64,000 nt of DNA from Ciona savignyi (Eukaryota; Chordata; Ascidiacea; Phlebobranchia; Cionidae). The position numbers were made by a program, and so were the translations under genes. Within the stretch, counting starts at the first letter, position 1. Each line of letters begins with the position of its first letter. Location of the stretch: positions 1,035,518-1,099,517 of the forward strand of contig CH003106.1 in NCBI GenBank assembly GCA_000149265.1, in the 5' to 3' direction. This document shows, in pieces, positions 38,445 through 51,900 of the stretch. Below the pieces are notes generated by a model. It worked only from the letters and a program-made list of their open reading frames with translations. It did not search any database and was not told the origin of the DNA.

Positions 38445-38550
38445 GAGTGTGGCCGAATGTTAACGAGACCGATACATTTACCCACATAAAAAAATGTCTT
38501 AGTGAAGGGCCATCATGGGTTCGAAACTTGGTTTTAAAGAAAACAAACAA
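38445..38550 (+). mobile_element. Family A tRNA-derived SINE
   Basis: gtgtggccgaatgttaacga, ccgatacatttacccacata, then gccatcatgggttcgaaact and an A-rich tail. Confidence 0.8.
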
Positions 38551-39066
38551 AACAAACACAATAAATGACAATATATGTTAAAAAACGGCAAAAGCTATAA
38601 AAAAATTATAAATACCGTGAGAACTGTAAGGCTTAAAAGCGTTGAAGAATTTGGTTTATATAAATTATAAATTAAAGAAAATCAGTCATTAAACGTAAAA
38701 AATTGGTAACAATTGGACTACACTAATTTCGGACGATTAGAAAGCTGAAGAGGTTAGGTTGGGTTTTTCACACACTATGGCGCTTAATGTATTAAGCGAG
38801 AGCTAGCGCGTCATCTTAGATGCAATTAACTCTTTTTGTCAGCGCCAAAGCTTGTATGGGTCCAATGTCTATTCTTGGCGATTGGTTGGGTTACAGTGTC
38901 CGTTTTGCATAATGTCGTACACAAGGTAATATACTCGTAAAATGTGCAAAGCCCCAAAAATGAAATTTTTGAATAAATAATGAGGAGAAAAAACAAGTAT
39001 TTAACAACTAGAAACCTCTTGGCTAAGAAAACAAAACGAATTGGTAAGATGGGAGAAAATAAATAA

Positions 39067-42000
39067 TCACGTTTCCGTCGCACTACCGGTAATAACACTG
39101 CACACATGGTGTCGCGCGAGTGAAGTTTTCCAGGCGCCCCAAATTTCAAAAATTCTTGCCGTGACGTCAATGACCTTAAAGTTGATGTTCCCCCACAAAT
39201 GCTGCGTGAGGGCTTCGTCTACATTCTCGATACCGGTGGCTTCGTCCATTAGAAGCTCATCGCTTCGTTCTGACCGTGGTGCGGCCTAAAATGATCAGAA
39301 TACTCATCACCATGTTCATTTTGAATGATAGGTTATATTATTCCTGTTTACCCATCTGGGAAAACGCAGCGGGGGGATTTAACAAAGGTGAACTTGTGAT
39401 CGTAAGATTACCTTATGTCCACTGTCGGGTTACCGAAGCTTTTGCAGTGTGTTTGTTGTGTATAATTAAATTGTATCCTCATATTTAGTAGAACCCATGA
39501 ATTCCATGGGTTCGGGTGATTTCGTTATGGGCTTTGTCCAGGGACACAACGGACTAGCTAGAGATAATATTATATTGTGTGTGTATAGTATATTTAGGTT
39601 CCATAACCAAGCATGGGGAATCGCAAAGTGACGTATTAGTTTTCTCCTCAAATTACCACGTACTTTTTTGAAATACTCTATTGGTTAATAAATGTGTTAA
39701 TACGGCTACCAAATAAAATAATTTCAGTTCGCGGGCGGAAATGATGTATTTATGCATGGATGCTAGAAGCATAACTTACTAAGGTACTAATGTACAGAGG
39801 GGTACCAGCTCAACATTTTTAGCCGAATTTTGAAAGGCTTTGTTATTAAATTACAGATATTAACTTAAAAGTTGTGGTAAAACTTTTTACAGTACGATTT
39901 TAAATGATAGATCTAGCCCGTTCCATGATTACATTTTGCATTATCTTAACGTGTCTTTACATTATTTTTACGTGCCTTTATATATCACTACTGTGAGACA
40001 CTCTACACAACAGAAACAAAGCACTTATAAACAAAAGGATTTGAATCAGGTAACGTCAGGGCAATTTCGGCGAAAGATAAAAACGTGATCGTTATTTTCT
40101 TGATATAAAGTTCTATTTCCATCATAGTAACCAATAGTATAGCAGCATGTATACAATTCTTTGCGAGTTGGCCATACGGTATTAGTTTAATTTCAGAATT
40201 TAGTGCAATTTTACCTTCTTATGCTATAATTTATTTTTGTAACAAATTGTGTACAAACATTTAAATGTGTCTTAGGGACATCGACATGTAGTGTTGCTAT
40301 GATTGTTGCACCCCTGATAAAAAAAACATGTTTACGCTCATCAAGGTATCATGTGACACACTTGCATTTTTATACCATGGACCGTTTTAACTGGTAACAT
40401 TAGTTTTAACGTTTTTAAGGTTGTTTTTTGCTGTGTTATATTTGATATTAAAGTGTAAGGGCCTAGAAATGGTCGAACGGTTAACACAACCGATTATATA
40501 TACCCTTTTTATGCTTAAAAACTGTCTTAGGGGCGATCCCATATTGGTTTTCAAACTCAGTCAATTAATAAATAAGTAAATCCCACTACTTGGTGAGTCT
40601 TTTGTCGGTTAATTCAACGTCATAAAAAACCACAGTAAATTTCTGTTATGAAAACCTTAATTGGTAAGATTTTTAACATATACCAATTTCTATTTAAAAA
40701 ACAGTCTTCTAAAAAAACTGTTTTGTCGCGAAATGGTTAGCTCTACCGATTCATATACTAATTTTTACTTAAAAAGGTCGACGACCTTATCATGGGTTCG
40801 AAACTAAGCCCTGTATCAACCTTACCATTATGTTCATGTCGTCCTTGCCAAGTTTGCGGCGCATAAAGCCGGTTATCCAAACGTCATCCAGGTACAAGTG
40901 GTGCGTATTTCTCGACGCGGCAAAGAGATCAGTCACCATCTTAACCGGTGCGCTATACATGCCACCGCGGCAGTATATCGGCCACTCTTTGTTCGGAAAC
41001 AACTCCAACGGCATGTACCACTTGCTGCTATTGTTCCGCGCCGGTTTATCGGTCGGCTGGTAGCTGTAAACGCACACCAAGGGCAAGTCTTCAATGCACG
41101 GCCGCAGTTTCACGCCCGACGACTCAACGTTGCTTTCTGTGCGCAGCAGATCGTCGTTGAAATAAGCGACGAGTTTGGGGAGATTTAGAACGATATCATC
41201 GTCAACGGACGTGTAAATCCAGTCTGGAGGGAAAGACTGGGACGCCCATTGCATTCCGGCTAGAACTTTTTCAGGCACCCACCTGGAAAAGCATTAAAAG
41301 ACGATGGTAACATATATGGGTTGTATGGTAACATATCCAAATATTACAGATACGGAAAATAAAAAGTAAGGCGGGAGTGGAAACGAAAAACGGCAGTTGT
41401 TTTTACTCTGATATTTAACAGAACATATCATGCCCGGTCAAGTTTATTGAGTAATGTTGCCGAAATTGTGAACCACTATTTAAAGCAGAGATGGGCAACT
41501 TCTATAGTCGGCGGGCCAGATGTGTGAAAATAAGGTTCTTGGTGGGCCGGAATAATACATGAATAGTATTTATTATCCTAATTACAGAGTATACTTAGAT
41601 ACAGTCAAGCCTTATGTTGCCCATGCCTGATTTAAAGCCTCTGAGTCAAGGCAATGTTCGTCATCACTTTTGTTTAAACGTGCCTAGTTTCGAATCTATG
41701 ATGGACTCGTCGCTAAGAACGTTTTTTTATAGAATATTGTAAATGTATCGGTCGCGTTAACCATTCAACCACACGACCGTACGGTCACCACTTGGGACCA
41801 GAACTGGGCGGTTAAAGGCCGCATTGCATATCAACCAATGGCCAGACGACTGAACAGACCAAACAATCCTTACTCGGAGGTGTCGTTCATGTTAAACTGG
41901 AGTAAATCCCCGTAAAGTTTGGCCTCGTTTTCGATAAGACGTTGCAGGGTTGAGTTTCCGTTTGTTTGACCGAGTACGAAGACCACCTCAAAACGCACGC

Positions 42001-45000
42001 CATCTAAGATTTTGACACTTCCCCATGTATTTCTAATCGCGTCTCTTCGTCCACGATTGGTTAGTGAGCTCTTAACTAAACTCACCATTGACCAGGATAT
42101 AGAACCTAAGATGAGATTTAGACTTATTGGGGCAGGGACATCTCATACAAATCATAACTTGTTTAATTTAAACAATTGGTTTGATATATTTTTTGTGAAA
42201 GTTAAGCAATTAATCTGCTAAAGACAACGTGAAAGCGGCATAATTTTTTTACTTATATTTATACATATGTCATTTTACACCATTTTGCACCTTGATCAGT
42301 TCCATTGGTACAGCGCTTATCGACCGCAGCAGCTACCACCGCCCACGGGGTTAATGTATAAACAGCCAACTCCCGTGGAGGATCCATCTTCTCCATGAAC
42401 TTCCCAGTGACTGGTTTCACCTCGGCTTTGGGGCTGACCAACTTTCGCAGCTGGGTACAGCCGTTGTCGGGTTGTTGGCGCATGCTCGGAGAGTCATTCA
42501 CTATAACATTGGGCTGGTTAAAAAGGCGCGTTTGTACGGACGTTCTACCGATTAATTGCAGAAAATCTAAAGCAGATAGGCACACTTTTTGAATCATGGT
42601 CCAAAATTATTTTATTCTTAGACTGGCGGGCCAAGTGATCGAACTCACATATCGCAAGACGCAATAATATTGCTGTGACATTATAATTTAGATATGCCAT
42701 CGCTATTTAGTCTTGCAACATGGCGATAACATCCGGCGGGACAGAATTAGCCCGTGGACCGTATAGTCTGTCCATGTGTGATCTGAAGCCTTTGATGTGT
42801 GATATGTAATATGGTACTTCGTTGCTTACATTAAATTATCATTGTCCACACGACTGCCCATTTGGCAACAATACATAGCTTAATCAGTGTATATGGAATT
42901 TTGGAGCTCATTTAAATTTGCTTTTGTATTGCGATGTCCCTCTCTCTAATAAAGAGAGAAAATAAAGCAAGGTAAATTCGGAATCATCCTTGGAAGCCAT
43001 TAGGTAGGTAGGTTTACATAACGTTATTTTTTTATGAAACTTGAAATATGTATTGGTCGCGTTAACCATTCGGCCACACGACCATACTACATAACAACAA
43101 TGGGTATATGTTGTCAACTTCAAAGTGTGTGTCGGCTTGATAACAACTCTATATATATTATTTTTATGGCAGACATCATCAGTATATCTATCGTGTTTAG
43201 TTGTTCAGTTTGTTACGAGTTAAATCAAACTAACATAATTAAAGGATTCTATTGAGTATTTATTTAGGAACCATCAAACCAATATGAACAAACCTTTAAA
43301 GTAGGATTCAACAATGGAAAAGGCGCGATCTTTTTCATTTCTGTTAAAAGGATTCGACCTGCAAAACATTAAAAATAGCAACAACTGTTAAAAAAATACC
43401 ATTCATCTTAATGGGTCACTTTTGGACCGGAAAAAATAGTAGTAGGGTCGGAGATATTTGTGTTTATCCCCGTGAATAGGGAAACGCAAAGAACGTTATA
43501 ACACGGGCAATCCTTAGATCACCTCGCGCCAACCGCCGGTTTAACAGAGCTATTGCAGTGCGTTGTGTATGATTGATACGTTCCTTTTATTTGGTAGAAC
43601 CCATCATTCCACTGGGTTTATGCAATGGCCACCAAGAACACAAAACACAAAATATGTTTTGACCAGTGTCGAATTTGCGACCCTTCGGCTTAAAAGCGGC
43701 GGTTGGACGATTGGACATTTAGTACAACGGGACTGTATCTTTAAAGTATGTGTAACCTAGCATAGCGACGAAAACTAAGTTTTAAATATCAGCCATACAA
43801 AAAATCCCAACATAAAAATTGCGGTTGCAGAACAGACTAACATCGATTTAAAAAGCTGTTTCGTTACTAATCATGAAATATCTTATTGCCGAGTTAGGGA
43901 CAGATGGGCTTAACGAGTTAAATGTAAATCGGCATGGCTGAAATCGACAATTGACATTAATTTTGTAAAAATGATGGTTTAAATCGGAAGAAGCTGTACA
44001 ATCGGGTTAAACTATAGAAATGTTAGTTTTTTAAGAAATCGCAAGGTTTAACAAATTGATTTTGATCAGTAACAGCAGGGCCAGAGTACCCAAAACAAAA
44101 TCCGCAAATGAGCCAATCTGCATGGTTTGTAACGCGGATTTTAATAAAAAAAAATTTTTTTTAATCTGCCAAAAATTTCTGTTTACCAACATGTTTAGGT
44201 AAGCAAGCATCTAAATTTTTACGGGTAATAGGACAGGGCCAATCGATACCCAAAATGCTAAAATTGATGACCACCATGTTTGTAGCCAACGTTTACACAT
44301 AAAGAGTTGTACAATTGGCCTATTAGTTGAGCTTTAATTCCCTTACATGCATGTTCGTTAATGTGGTATCAATGTGAGTCTGACAAAAATATACGTTTGT
44401 AATTAAACGTGTGGATATTTGGTTTGGTAACTCACGAACCTAACAATCTCTGCGTGCAAGAATAAAATAATTAGAGGTGTACTAGTATTGAAGCCGTATC
44501 ATACCCCTTGGTATGATTTTAAACTTCTTTATATTGCTAAAGGCAGTTGTAAAAACTGTAAGGACTTTAAATAACATTTTAACCAGTAATTCTATATTAA
44601 GTGCTCATTACCAAACTAAATCAGTCCGTAAAAACATAAGGTATATTTAGGAACAGTTATAATAGTGACGTAACAAAACTACAATGGATGTTGGATGGAA
44701 AAGCAAGCTTAGTTCTCGGATTTGTTAAACGTCTAAAAAATTATCAAGGGAAAAAAAATGTGTCGAGTGCACAGCGGCACATATGGTTAATATTAGGTCG
44801 TTTCCTTTTCCCATTAACCTTTTTAAATCACTTTTACGCAACAGCAAATGAATTGTTCGCGTTGGAATGCACGGTGCCGAAAGATACACTTTGGTACCGG
44901 TACCTTGCTGTCTAGTTTGTTTGAACATTTTCAGTTAGTGTCTTATCGTTTAGGTACAGTTTAGATTAGGTATATTTACTAAAGCAGGGTACATTTGAAA

Positions 45001-45180
45001 TAAAAAAGCAGCAATAAAATTGAAAAAACAAAAAACTCACCGACTGTTGGCTGAGTCTGTGAGATGTTCTGTTTCCTTCAGTAATATAACACCCCAGAAA
45101 GCGAATAATCCGACAACGGCAATAAGTAACGCCGTTCTAGAAGTGTTACAGCAACGAAAATTACGAAGTACAAGTCTCAT
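39067..45180 (-). CDS. Beta-1,3-galactosyltransferase family (GT31) enzyme, complete, 462 aa
   Basis: Type II Golgi membrane glycosyltransferase expected to transfer a sugar from a UDP donor in beta-1,3 linkage; the donor and acceptor cannot be read from sequence. Exons in transcript order: 45041-45180, 43294-43358, 42291-42566, 41874-42105, 40826-41282, 39067-39285. Phases are 2, 1, 1, 2, 0 and all agree. The ATG (MRLVLRNFRCC) is the first after an in-frame TGA. Residues 17-34 (ALLIAVVGLFAFWGVILL) form the signal anchor; a stem of about 120 residues follows. The Galactosyl_T domain starts near 155: GRRDAIRNTWGS, VVFVLGQTNG, the metal site VDDDIVLNL (Asp 265-267), WPIYCRGGMYSAP and LDDVWITG (Asp 370-371), equivalent to the EDVxxG motif. 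The last exon adds about 72 residues after the domain. All key acidic residues are present, so activity is plausible. The nearest relative is the head-to-head gene at 48905-53262. Confidence 0.91.
39326..39560 (-). mobile_element. Family B tRNA-derived SINE in last intron of the galactosyltransferase
   Basis: It contains taccgaagcttttgcagtgt, tagtagaacccatgaattcc, gggttcgggtgatttcgtta and a diverged gtccagggacacaacggact. Confidence 0.7.
40460..40570 (+). mobile_element. Family A tRNA-derived SINE, diverged
   Basis: gaaatggtcgaacggttaac at the head and gatcccatattggttttcaa at the box-B side show the family layout with many changes. Confidence 0.55.
40720..40815 (+). mobile_element. Family A tRNA-derived SINE next to a splice donor
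   Basis: ttgtcgcgaaatggttagct at the head and cttatcatgggttcgaaact at the tail identify it. It ends 5-10 bp from the donor of galactosyltransferase exon 5 (40826). Confidence 0.7.
41486..41629. mobile_element. hAT-like MITE with perfect 8-bp target duplication
   Basis: Ends CAGAGATGGGCAACTT and GTTGCCCATGCCTG form terminal inverted repeats. Both flanks carry ATTTAAAG (41478-41485 and 41630-41637). The interior matches 19274-19437. It lies in the intron between galactosyltransferase exons 4 and 5. Confidence 0.88.
41680..41790 (-). mobile_element. Family A tRNA-derived SINE
   Basis: Forward text tagtttcgaatctatgatgg is the reverse of box B, and cgcgttaaccattcaaccac the reverse of box A. It lies 85 bp from exon 4 of the minus galactosyltransferase. 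Confidence 0.8.
42573..42660. mobile_element. hAT-like terminus abutting a galactosyltransferase exon
   Basis: From cagataggcacactttttga on, it matches the left end of the element at 4083 (both continue ccaaaattatttta or ccaaaattatttca, then a tagac-type block). Its first base lies 6 bp from the 3' splice site of exon 3 at 42566. Confidence 0.6.
43040..43090 (-). mobile_element. Truncated family A SINE
   Basis: Only the head is left: forward text gtcgcgttaaccattcggcc and acacgaccatac. Confidence 0.65.
43450..43740 (-). mobile_element. Family B tRNA-derived SINE
   Basis: tttatccccgtgaataggga, gatcacctcgcgccaaccgc, gagctattgcagtgcgttgt and aacccatcattccactgggt occur in family order. It sits in the intron between exons 1 and 2 of the minus galactosyltransferase. 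Confidence 0.75.
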
Positions 45181-48100
45181 ATTTACTAATTTAGTATTTA
45201 CAGTATATTCCTTCACAGCATAATCAAAACACAGTCAAAATATAGTCTATAAATGCGATGGTTCAATGGGCATAGGAACAGATAACCGAAAAGGAGAGTG
45301 CGGGAATCATAGAAAGAAAAAGGTTCATTGTGTACATCGCTTTACACTCTCTCTCTCTTTTTAAATATAATATTACATTATTTGTATTGTTTGAATACGC
45401 AATAAAGTTAAATCTTGTACCGGTGTTTCTTTCAGTCGCTATCACTACTAGACAAGTTTAATGGCCACGTCATATTTTTTCTCAGCTATGCTGTGTGTAT
45501 TCACTGACGTATTAATTACTGTAGTTTTACCGTTTATCCTGCCTCCTTAAATTAAAATAAACTTAATCTGTTTGCGCTGGAATTGCGACAGTGCACAACT
45601 GAGTTCCAGTATGGAAAAATTACTTTCCCGGTATTCTGAGGTTGATTACGCGTAAACCGATCTTGTGAAAGAAGCAATATGGTATGATGAATAGTTGGAC
45701 GTTGTGTCATTTCTATTTAGGTAGGTAGGGAAAAACATATTAAATGATATATACTATACACTGTTGCCACCAGGTAACTCGTTAAGGGAATCCGTTTATT
45801 GGTGGCGGGTATAATTGTTAACTTTATATGTAGGCTCGTGCAGTGTGTTATTTACGATGAAGACGTTGTAACGTCTAAATGCCTTGTTCGATGACACAAC
45901 TAAGTACTTATCGCCAGGCACCAATCCCACCTGTTCATATTATAGTCTGATGCATTACCCTTAAATGAGGTAATCGACGGAAAACTGATTTTAATAATAT
46001 ATTCCCAACTAATACGAAGCTGCTATAACAAAACTGGTCAGCTTTTTTTCGGGCACAATTTGTCACTTTTAAAAGAAAAAAAATCAAAAGTGCTTTTTGT
46101 TGCAAATTATTTATGTAAAGTTAAGATGCACAAGCATACCTTATGGCTTATATCATTATTTATTTATAGGCGAGTGAAGCTACAATGAGAAACAGCATAA
46201 TGTTATTTTTAATTTACGGTATATTTCAAAATAAGATTTGGGCAAAGTTCTTATATAATGCTGATCAATAAAACCACAAAGTTTGCTGACCGTTAACACC
46301 AACCTCGACTCTTTTATTACGTATTTCATGATTAAACTAGCATTAATTGACAGCATCCAATAATAAGTGCAAGCCTATACATACTTACTAAGAACCTAGC
46401 AAATGTTTACGTTATTGAAACGCTGGTATTTTTCAGTATTAACATAAAACATATCCAACCTTCTAACTTAACATGTTCGAAATATTTTAAACCATTTTTA
46501 CGACTTATTTGTTAGATTGTTACATTTCTAAAACGGCCCATTTAACTGCTCTTTAAAAGACACTTTTGGCTGAGTTAACAATACCTAACCTGACTTTAAA
46601 AGCACTACATTTTACCTCAGTTTGTTAATTTAAACGAGGCCTGTCAGATAATTCGAATCTTTAAATTTTTCTATTACACTAATTTGTCTTCTGTACATTT
46701 AACCTTGATTAAGTAGAAGTCAGCCGTGTAAATCCTAGGCCTAAAGGGCTTATAACATGCATCAGAGCGTGCGTTGCGTTTTTTCGTATAACTCTTTGAG
46801 CATATCACTACGCGGAACTTTGTAATAGCGCTGGTGAGGTAAGCAGTACCCTCTACCTACACGGACGTCTATAATAACAATCACGTTTGTTTAGTTATAT
46901 ATTCACACTACTAGTCTACAGCAGGTGGTAAACTGCGATTTGCACTTGTTTTCTTACAGAATTATGCCTTATGCAAAAACATGCACCAAAGACATACACG
47001 TGTTATATTTGTTGTCTACCATTCTGCTATCGTATACTTAACGTTAAAGTTGAAGCGTGGGAAAACTTAGCGGATATATAACACATGATCATCTCGTTCC
47101 CACTGTCGGTTTACCAAAGCAATTACAGTGTGGTAAATCCAATGGGGGAAATTACAACACGTTTGCCCATTAAACAAGTGGGCCCGGCCTAGTTCTTTAA
47201 GTGACATGTACAGAAACAACACCAAACTAGCAGTTATGTTCGATCCACCATTTTTCTGTTAACGGTCCGACCCACTAAATATGAGCGAGCCATGCGAACA
47301 GAAATGTCCCTTACTGGCCAATCAACCCTAAATTACATGCCACTGTTTTACTTGTGCACTTGCTATGTCACCCATTCTGTTAGAACTGGTTGAGGTTTGA
47401 ATAACATATCTCTAGGTTGTTCTGAACGCCTCTATTGCTTAAACCACAAGACACATTACTTTTCCCTCTGTAGTCGACAGTACAATTCAAAACAAATCGT
47501 TTGAGTTTTCCAGAGATTTTTTTAACGGAAAAAGATCGTGTTGCGTTACAAAGACACCAGTAACAATGGCGTGTGGTGTAGGTATCCACAATGTATTCTA
47601 ACTGTACTACCCATTTCGACCATACTAAAACCTTTGCTGAATAAAACGACATTTCTTTTGATTGCGAGAGTTCAACAATGGGCTGCTCCCTGCAATACAA
47701 CTCACTTCCGAGGTCACAATTCACAGCCTATCTCACAGCAATATGTGTTATTTGTATTGAGCTACAGTCGATTGACCTAAAATGCTGTTCAGCGACCGTA
47801 ACAACAGCCGGTTAATCCCACTCGTGTAACTGGAAATTAAATAGCCCCAGTATCAACCCCAATATATATGCAATTTGTTTTTTTTTACCCTATTACCAAA
47901 ATTGTGAAAATTGTTAAAAAAATTAACCCATACAGGTCAGGTGTTCTGCTCCAGTAAAGATGAAAAATGTCATTTTTGAGCAACTGACTCTTAGAACTCT
48001 GTGGGTATAACAGCAGAAAATTGCTGCCGTTATACTTTTTAAAAAAACGGTATATCAGCAGAATATTTCGGCTGTTATTCTGCTGTTATATTTTGTAAAA

Positions 48101-48904
48101 AGAAATAATATTTAAATTTACAACACTCCGCGATCGAATGCTATAAAAAAATGTATACCTAAAATATAACGCCTTTGTTTAAACAAACCTGTAAAATACA
48201 ATTTCGTTTCTAGCAATGCTTACAGAATGGGAAAATAGTTTAAAGTTTACATAGTTTGAATATGTATTCGAACTGCATTAAACATATTGTCAGTAAAAAG
48301 TTTGGTCAAAGCGATGCAAATATTATTTAATTGCATTAACACAGAATAATTTTAAGATGCGTAAACCACGTGCATATACCCAAGGCCGAGCTGACTGGTG
48401 TAATTTAGGGTATGTGTAAGAGCACTTATCGATCCACACAGCGCTAGTTTCAACATAGCCTAAATACGCCAGAGTAAGACGTTAAGCTTGAATAGCCGGG
48501 CTATGTAGGCATTACATCACGAATGATTTCAAACCAAGCGGAGGGGAAAAGGGAAGTGAGTAGGTAGCGCGAGCAGAAGGCAACGTACAGTGGATTATAA
48601 TACCTACAAAGTACATTGTAAACAGTATGGTAATAAAGCATAGTTTGTTCCTGTTTTCCTAATAAAAGAGTGTCACTCTGGCAGCATAGAAAAGCCTTTA
48701 TTGTTTATAAAAGGGTTGTGTATCAGTATAATGTTTGTGCATGATAATAAATAGTCTAAGAGCAATTGCTGTTTTGTAGTGGAATTAGATCAAGTTTCAT
48801 AGGACCATATTTGTGGGTGTTATAGTTAGGTTCATGCTGTAAGACACATTTTGGTGGTAAGTGCAAGGTGAAGAAGCATCTGTTATACCTCAGAGGCATG
48901 AATT
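45181..48904. other. Shared 5' interval between two divergent galactosyltransferases
   Basis: This 3.7-kb interval must hold the promoters of both genes. I see no confident TATA box. A diverged family B copy (47055-47275), a weaker one near 45830-45950 and an AT-rich palindromic block (about 48010-48110) lie inside. An ORF at 47380-47724 (-) has no splice context and no recognisable product. Confidence 0.55.
47055..47275 (-). mobile_element. Family B SINE, degenerate
   Basis: cgtgggaaaacttagcggat, cccactgtcggtttaccaaa and gcaattacagtgtggtaaat preserve the family order; the tRNA-like head is lost. Confidence 0.5.
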
Positions 48905-51900
48905 ATGCCAATTTGGGTTAAACGGAAAGTAGTCGTACTTGGTTTTTGTACGTTTTGTGCGTTCTACATGTGCTTCTTATTCTACACCCCACTAGCCATC
49001 TTTACCAGGAACTTACCAGAGGAAAACACGTAAGTGAAAACATAAAATTAAAAAATAAATATTTTTTGACATAATCTTCGTCTTTACCTTGTTTTCGGCG
49101 CCAATATATGAATGACGCCTAATGTAATATAAAAAGAATACAATGTGCAGAAGTAGTGCATGACGCAATCGTAAATACTGATTCACAGTTCACACTCTAT
49201 CTCCCGAGCGTGCGTGTGAACCAAGCCGGACGAATACAGCACGACACGTAAATTATAGGGATAATTTCTACGACAATGTGCCCCTTTCGAACAGCTAGCT
49301 TATACTAGGGAAACCACTATATTGCGCTAATAGTTAAAAGTATGTCTTTTCAACAAAATCACCGCAATCGTGGATTATTCGTTTATTAGAAGTATTTTGG
49401 TCAGGGCTTGCTTTTATTACCACGTCCATCATACAAAGTGGTTCAATAGTTCACTTCAAGAGTCCCGGAAAAAAACCGCGAATTTTCACGGGTCAATTCT
49501 TCCTGCTCTATTCTCTGTACAAGCTAACTATGGATAAACAACTGGGTCACTGTGGATACCAACACCAACCGCGTTTCCTTGTCCACAATAGCATGATTAC
49601 ATCACCATCTCTCGCATACGTGGCCAGCACCAGTAGGAAGAATTCCAAATCGCAATAACAAAGGACGTATTAAGTTACGTGCCAGTTAAATGGAGAAACT
49701 TTTTTTAACTCTGATAATCTCTCATTTATAACCGGTTAAGAATTTATTCAGTTTTTCCTCGGGATACTGTTAAACTGTACTGCCATCTCGCAAAACCATA
49801 ATATATGCCGGAAGTAACTGGATTTTACGACATACATTTTTGTCCCAACTATACAGTGGACTCGCACCCAATGCTTTATTCTATTGTGCATATATTCGCT
49901 TCTAAAGCTGCGTCTGCTTCCTTTACCCTGTTTTTTAGTGGGTAAACTTTTTAACACGACGTGCATTCGCCAAACCCTGAAGTTCGGATCTAGATTCACA
50001 GTGTAATGTGATGCAATTGGGTTAATTGGACCAAAACGGCGAGTTCGTTTTAGGTGTTTAGGACCTAAATTTTAAAACTTATATGCTGAAAAACATTTGG
50101 CTAGTTAAATCATTTATGACTACGCTATTGACGGCAAATGGCTCACAAGATTTTTTGGGTCATTCTCTATTATGTGGAATTGTGTTTATAAATTTCGGGG
50201 TTCAAACAGCAAGTACGAAATTGTAGACACGTCAATATGACTCTTTTTGTGCAGGTACCCACTTAAAGAAGACGACGACACAGTGGAGAAAGAGATTGCC
50301 TTTCAAATCGAAGCCATATTTAAAAAACTGAAAAAGTCAAATGAAATCCCTGACTCCCAGGAAAATCCTAAGAATGTGAAGCTGGATGGGGAAGGCGCGA
50401 AAGCGTCAGAGGGAATTGAAGACAAACCGGTCGCTAAAGCAAAGGAAGCTAAGGTGATGGCACCGGTTTTAGAATCGCTGCTAAAGAATATAGTGATTCA
50501 ATACCCCACATCCGGGGCACCGTATTTCACCAGCGACCTTCCGAAACCGTGGAACATATCACCCATAATTTTACTCCCCTGGAAAGTTACTGAAAACGTG
50601 GGGGAAACCAGCGCGGATAATAATGGATGCTTCAGGCCGCCAGGTAAGCTAACAATGGTGTTTGGGCAATCATCCGTGGATTTCGGGGTATTATGTGGTT
50701 AAACATTTCTTGTTTCACTGGATAATACCGCAAGTTCGGTTGCCATGGAATGTGTGACGACAATTCAATCTTTGGTGGTAGCAACAAAAGAAACTCATTC
50801 ACACAGGTCTAGCCGAAATTAATTAACACGTACACCCGATTATTTTCATATATTAGGCGACATTCAATGAATGATCTGAGTTTTCTTTATTTAATATTAT
50901 GCTAAAGTGCCTATAGCACTGCTTCATGTAACTAATTTTTAACCAAAGACAAAATAATATACTGTGGTGAAGCACTTGGGTAAGAATTGAGTCTTAAGTC
51001 ACGCGGGCAAGTTCATGATATTCAGTAGATACGGACACAACGACCGTTTGAACTGGCAAACACTTATTTTTGTTTTTTCCACCTTTCCCTTTAACAAATA
51101 TTCGTTAGGTTTAGCTGCCATCTGTCTATACCATGTTAAATAATTGATTGGATTATAGACGTTTAACATTAGTTTATTTTAAGTATTCGTCAATGACATT
51201 GTATCATTATAATTGACATTGCATCCTTTCATTCGTCGTTGTATCATTTGATTAGTCGTTGTATAGTTTTTGCGTTAATGACATTGTATCATTAGAATCA
51301 AAGTTGTATCATTTTTGCGTCGATGGCGTTCCATACCTATCATGTATAAAGAGTTTTAAAATCGCACCTGGTGAGAGGGACTTAAGTATCGGTCCTTACA
51401 TCCCGACATTTCTAATCATGGTGTTACCGCAAACCCGACTTAACAAATACAAAGTATATATAAAAAATTGTTTAGTACATACTAACACAAAACATGACAT
51501 AGTTGCTCTTAGATCCGTGTATAGGCTGGTTCGCGGGCGTACATTTACCCACATAAAGCCTATTTTCCTTCTCTTAAACCTGCGTGTGGGTACCACGTAA
51601 AGCGAAGGAACCGGAATGTGTAAACGAAATTTTGTTTGGAGTTTAACATTTCTTTTATTTTGCCAGAGCCTCGGCAGCAATGGGCGATGATCACAATGAT
51701 TAAATCGTGGACCGTGAACGGTAACAATCGGCAGGCAATCCGTGAAACTTGGGGCTCCATTACCAGGATAGGTGGTGTGACGTTGGAAATCTTTTTCTTG
51801 GTAGCTCGGCCGAAAAATGCTGGCGTACAGGACGAACTGACAAAGGAAAACGAGAAATATGGTGATATCCTGCAAATTGATATCGAAGAAACGACCGAGT

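Larger units (their letters stand above)
37960..39066. other. Convergent intergenic spacer
   Basis: The spacer lies between the 3' ends of the collagen C4-like gene (+) and the minus-strand galactosyltransferase. It contains the poly(A) signal at 38228 and a family A SINE at 38445. No other gene is visible. Confidence 0.7.

Noticed and set aside
47380-47724. 114-codon minus-strand ORF
   Set aside because: No recognisable domain, no splice partner found, and an opposing ORF of similar size covers the same interval.
48010-48115. Palindromic cagcagaa/ttctgctg block as a regulatory site
   Set aside because: Low-complexity AT-rich repeats give imperfect palindromes here; no specific binding-site pattern can be defended.
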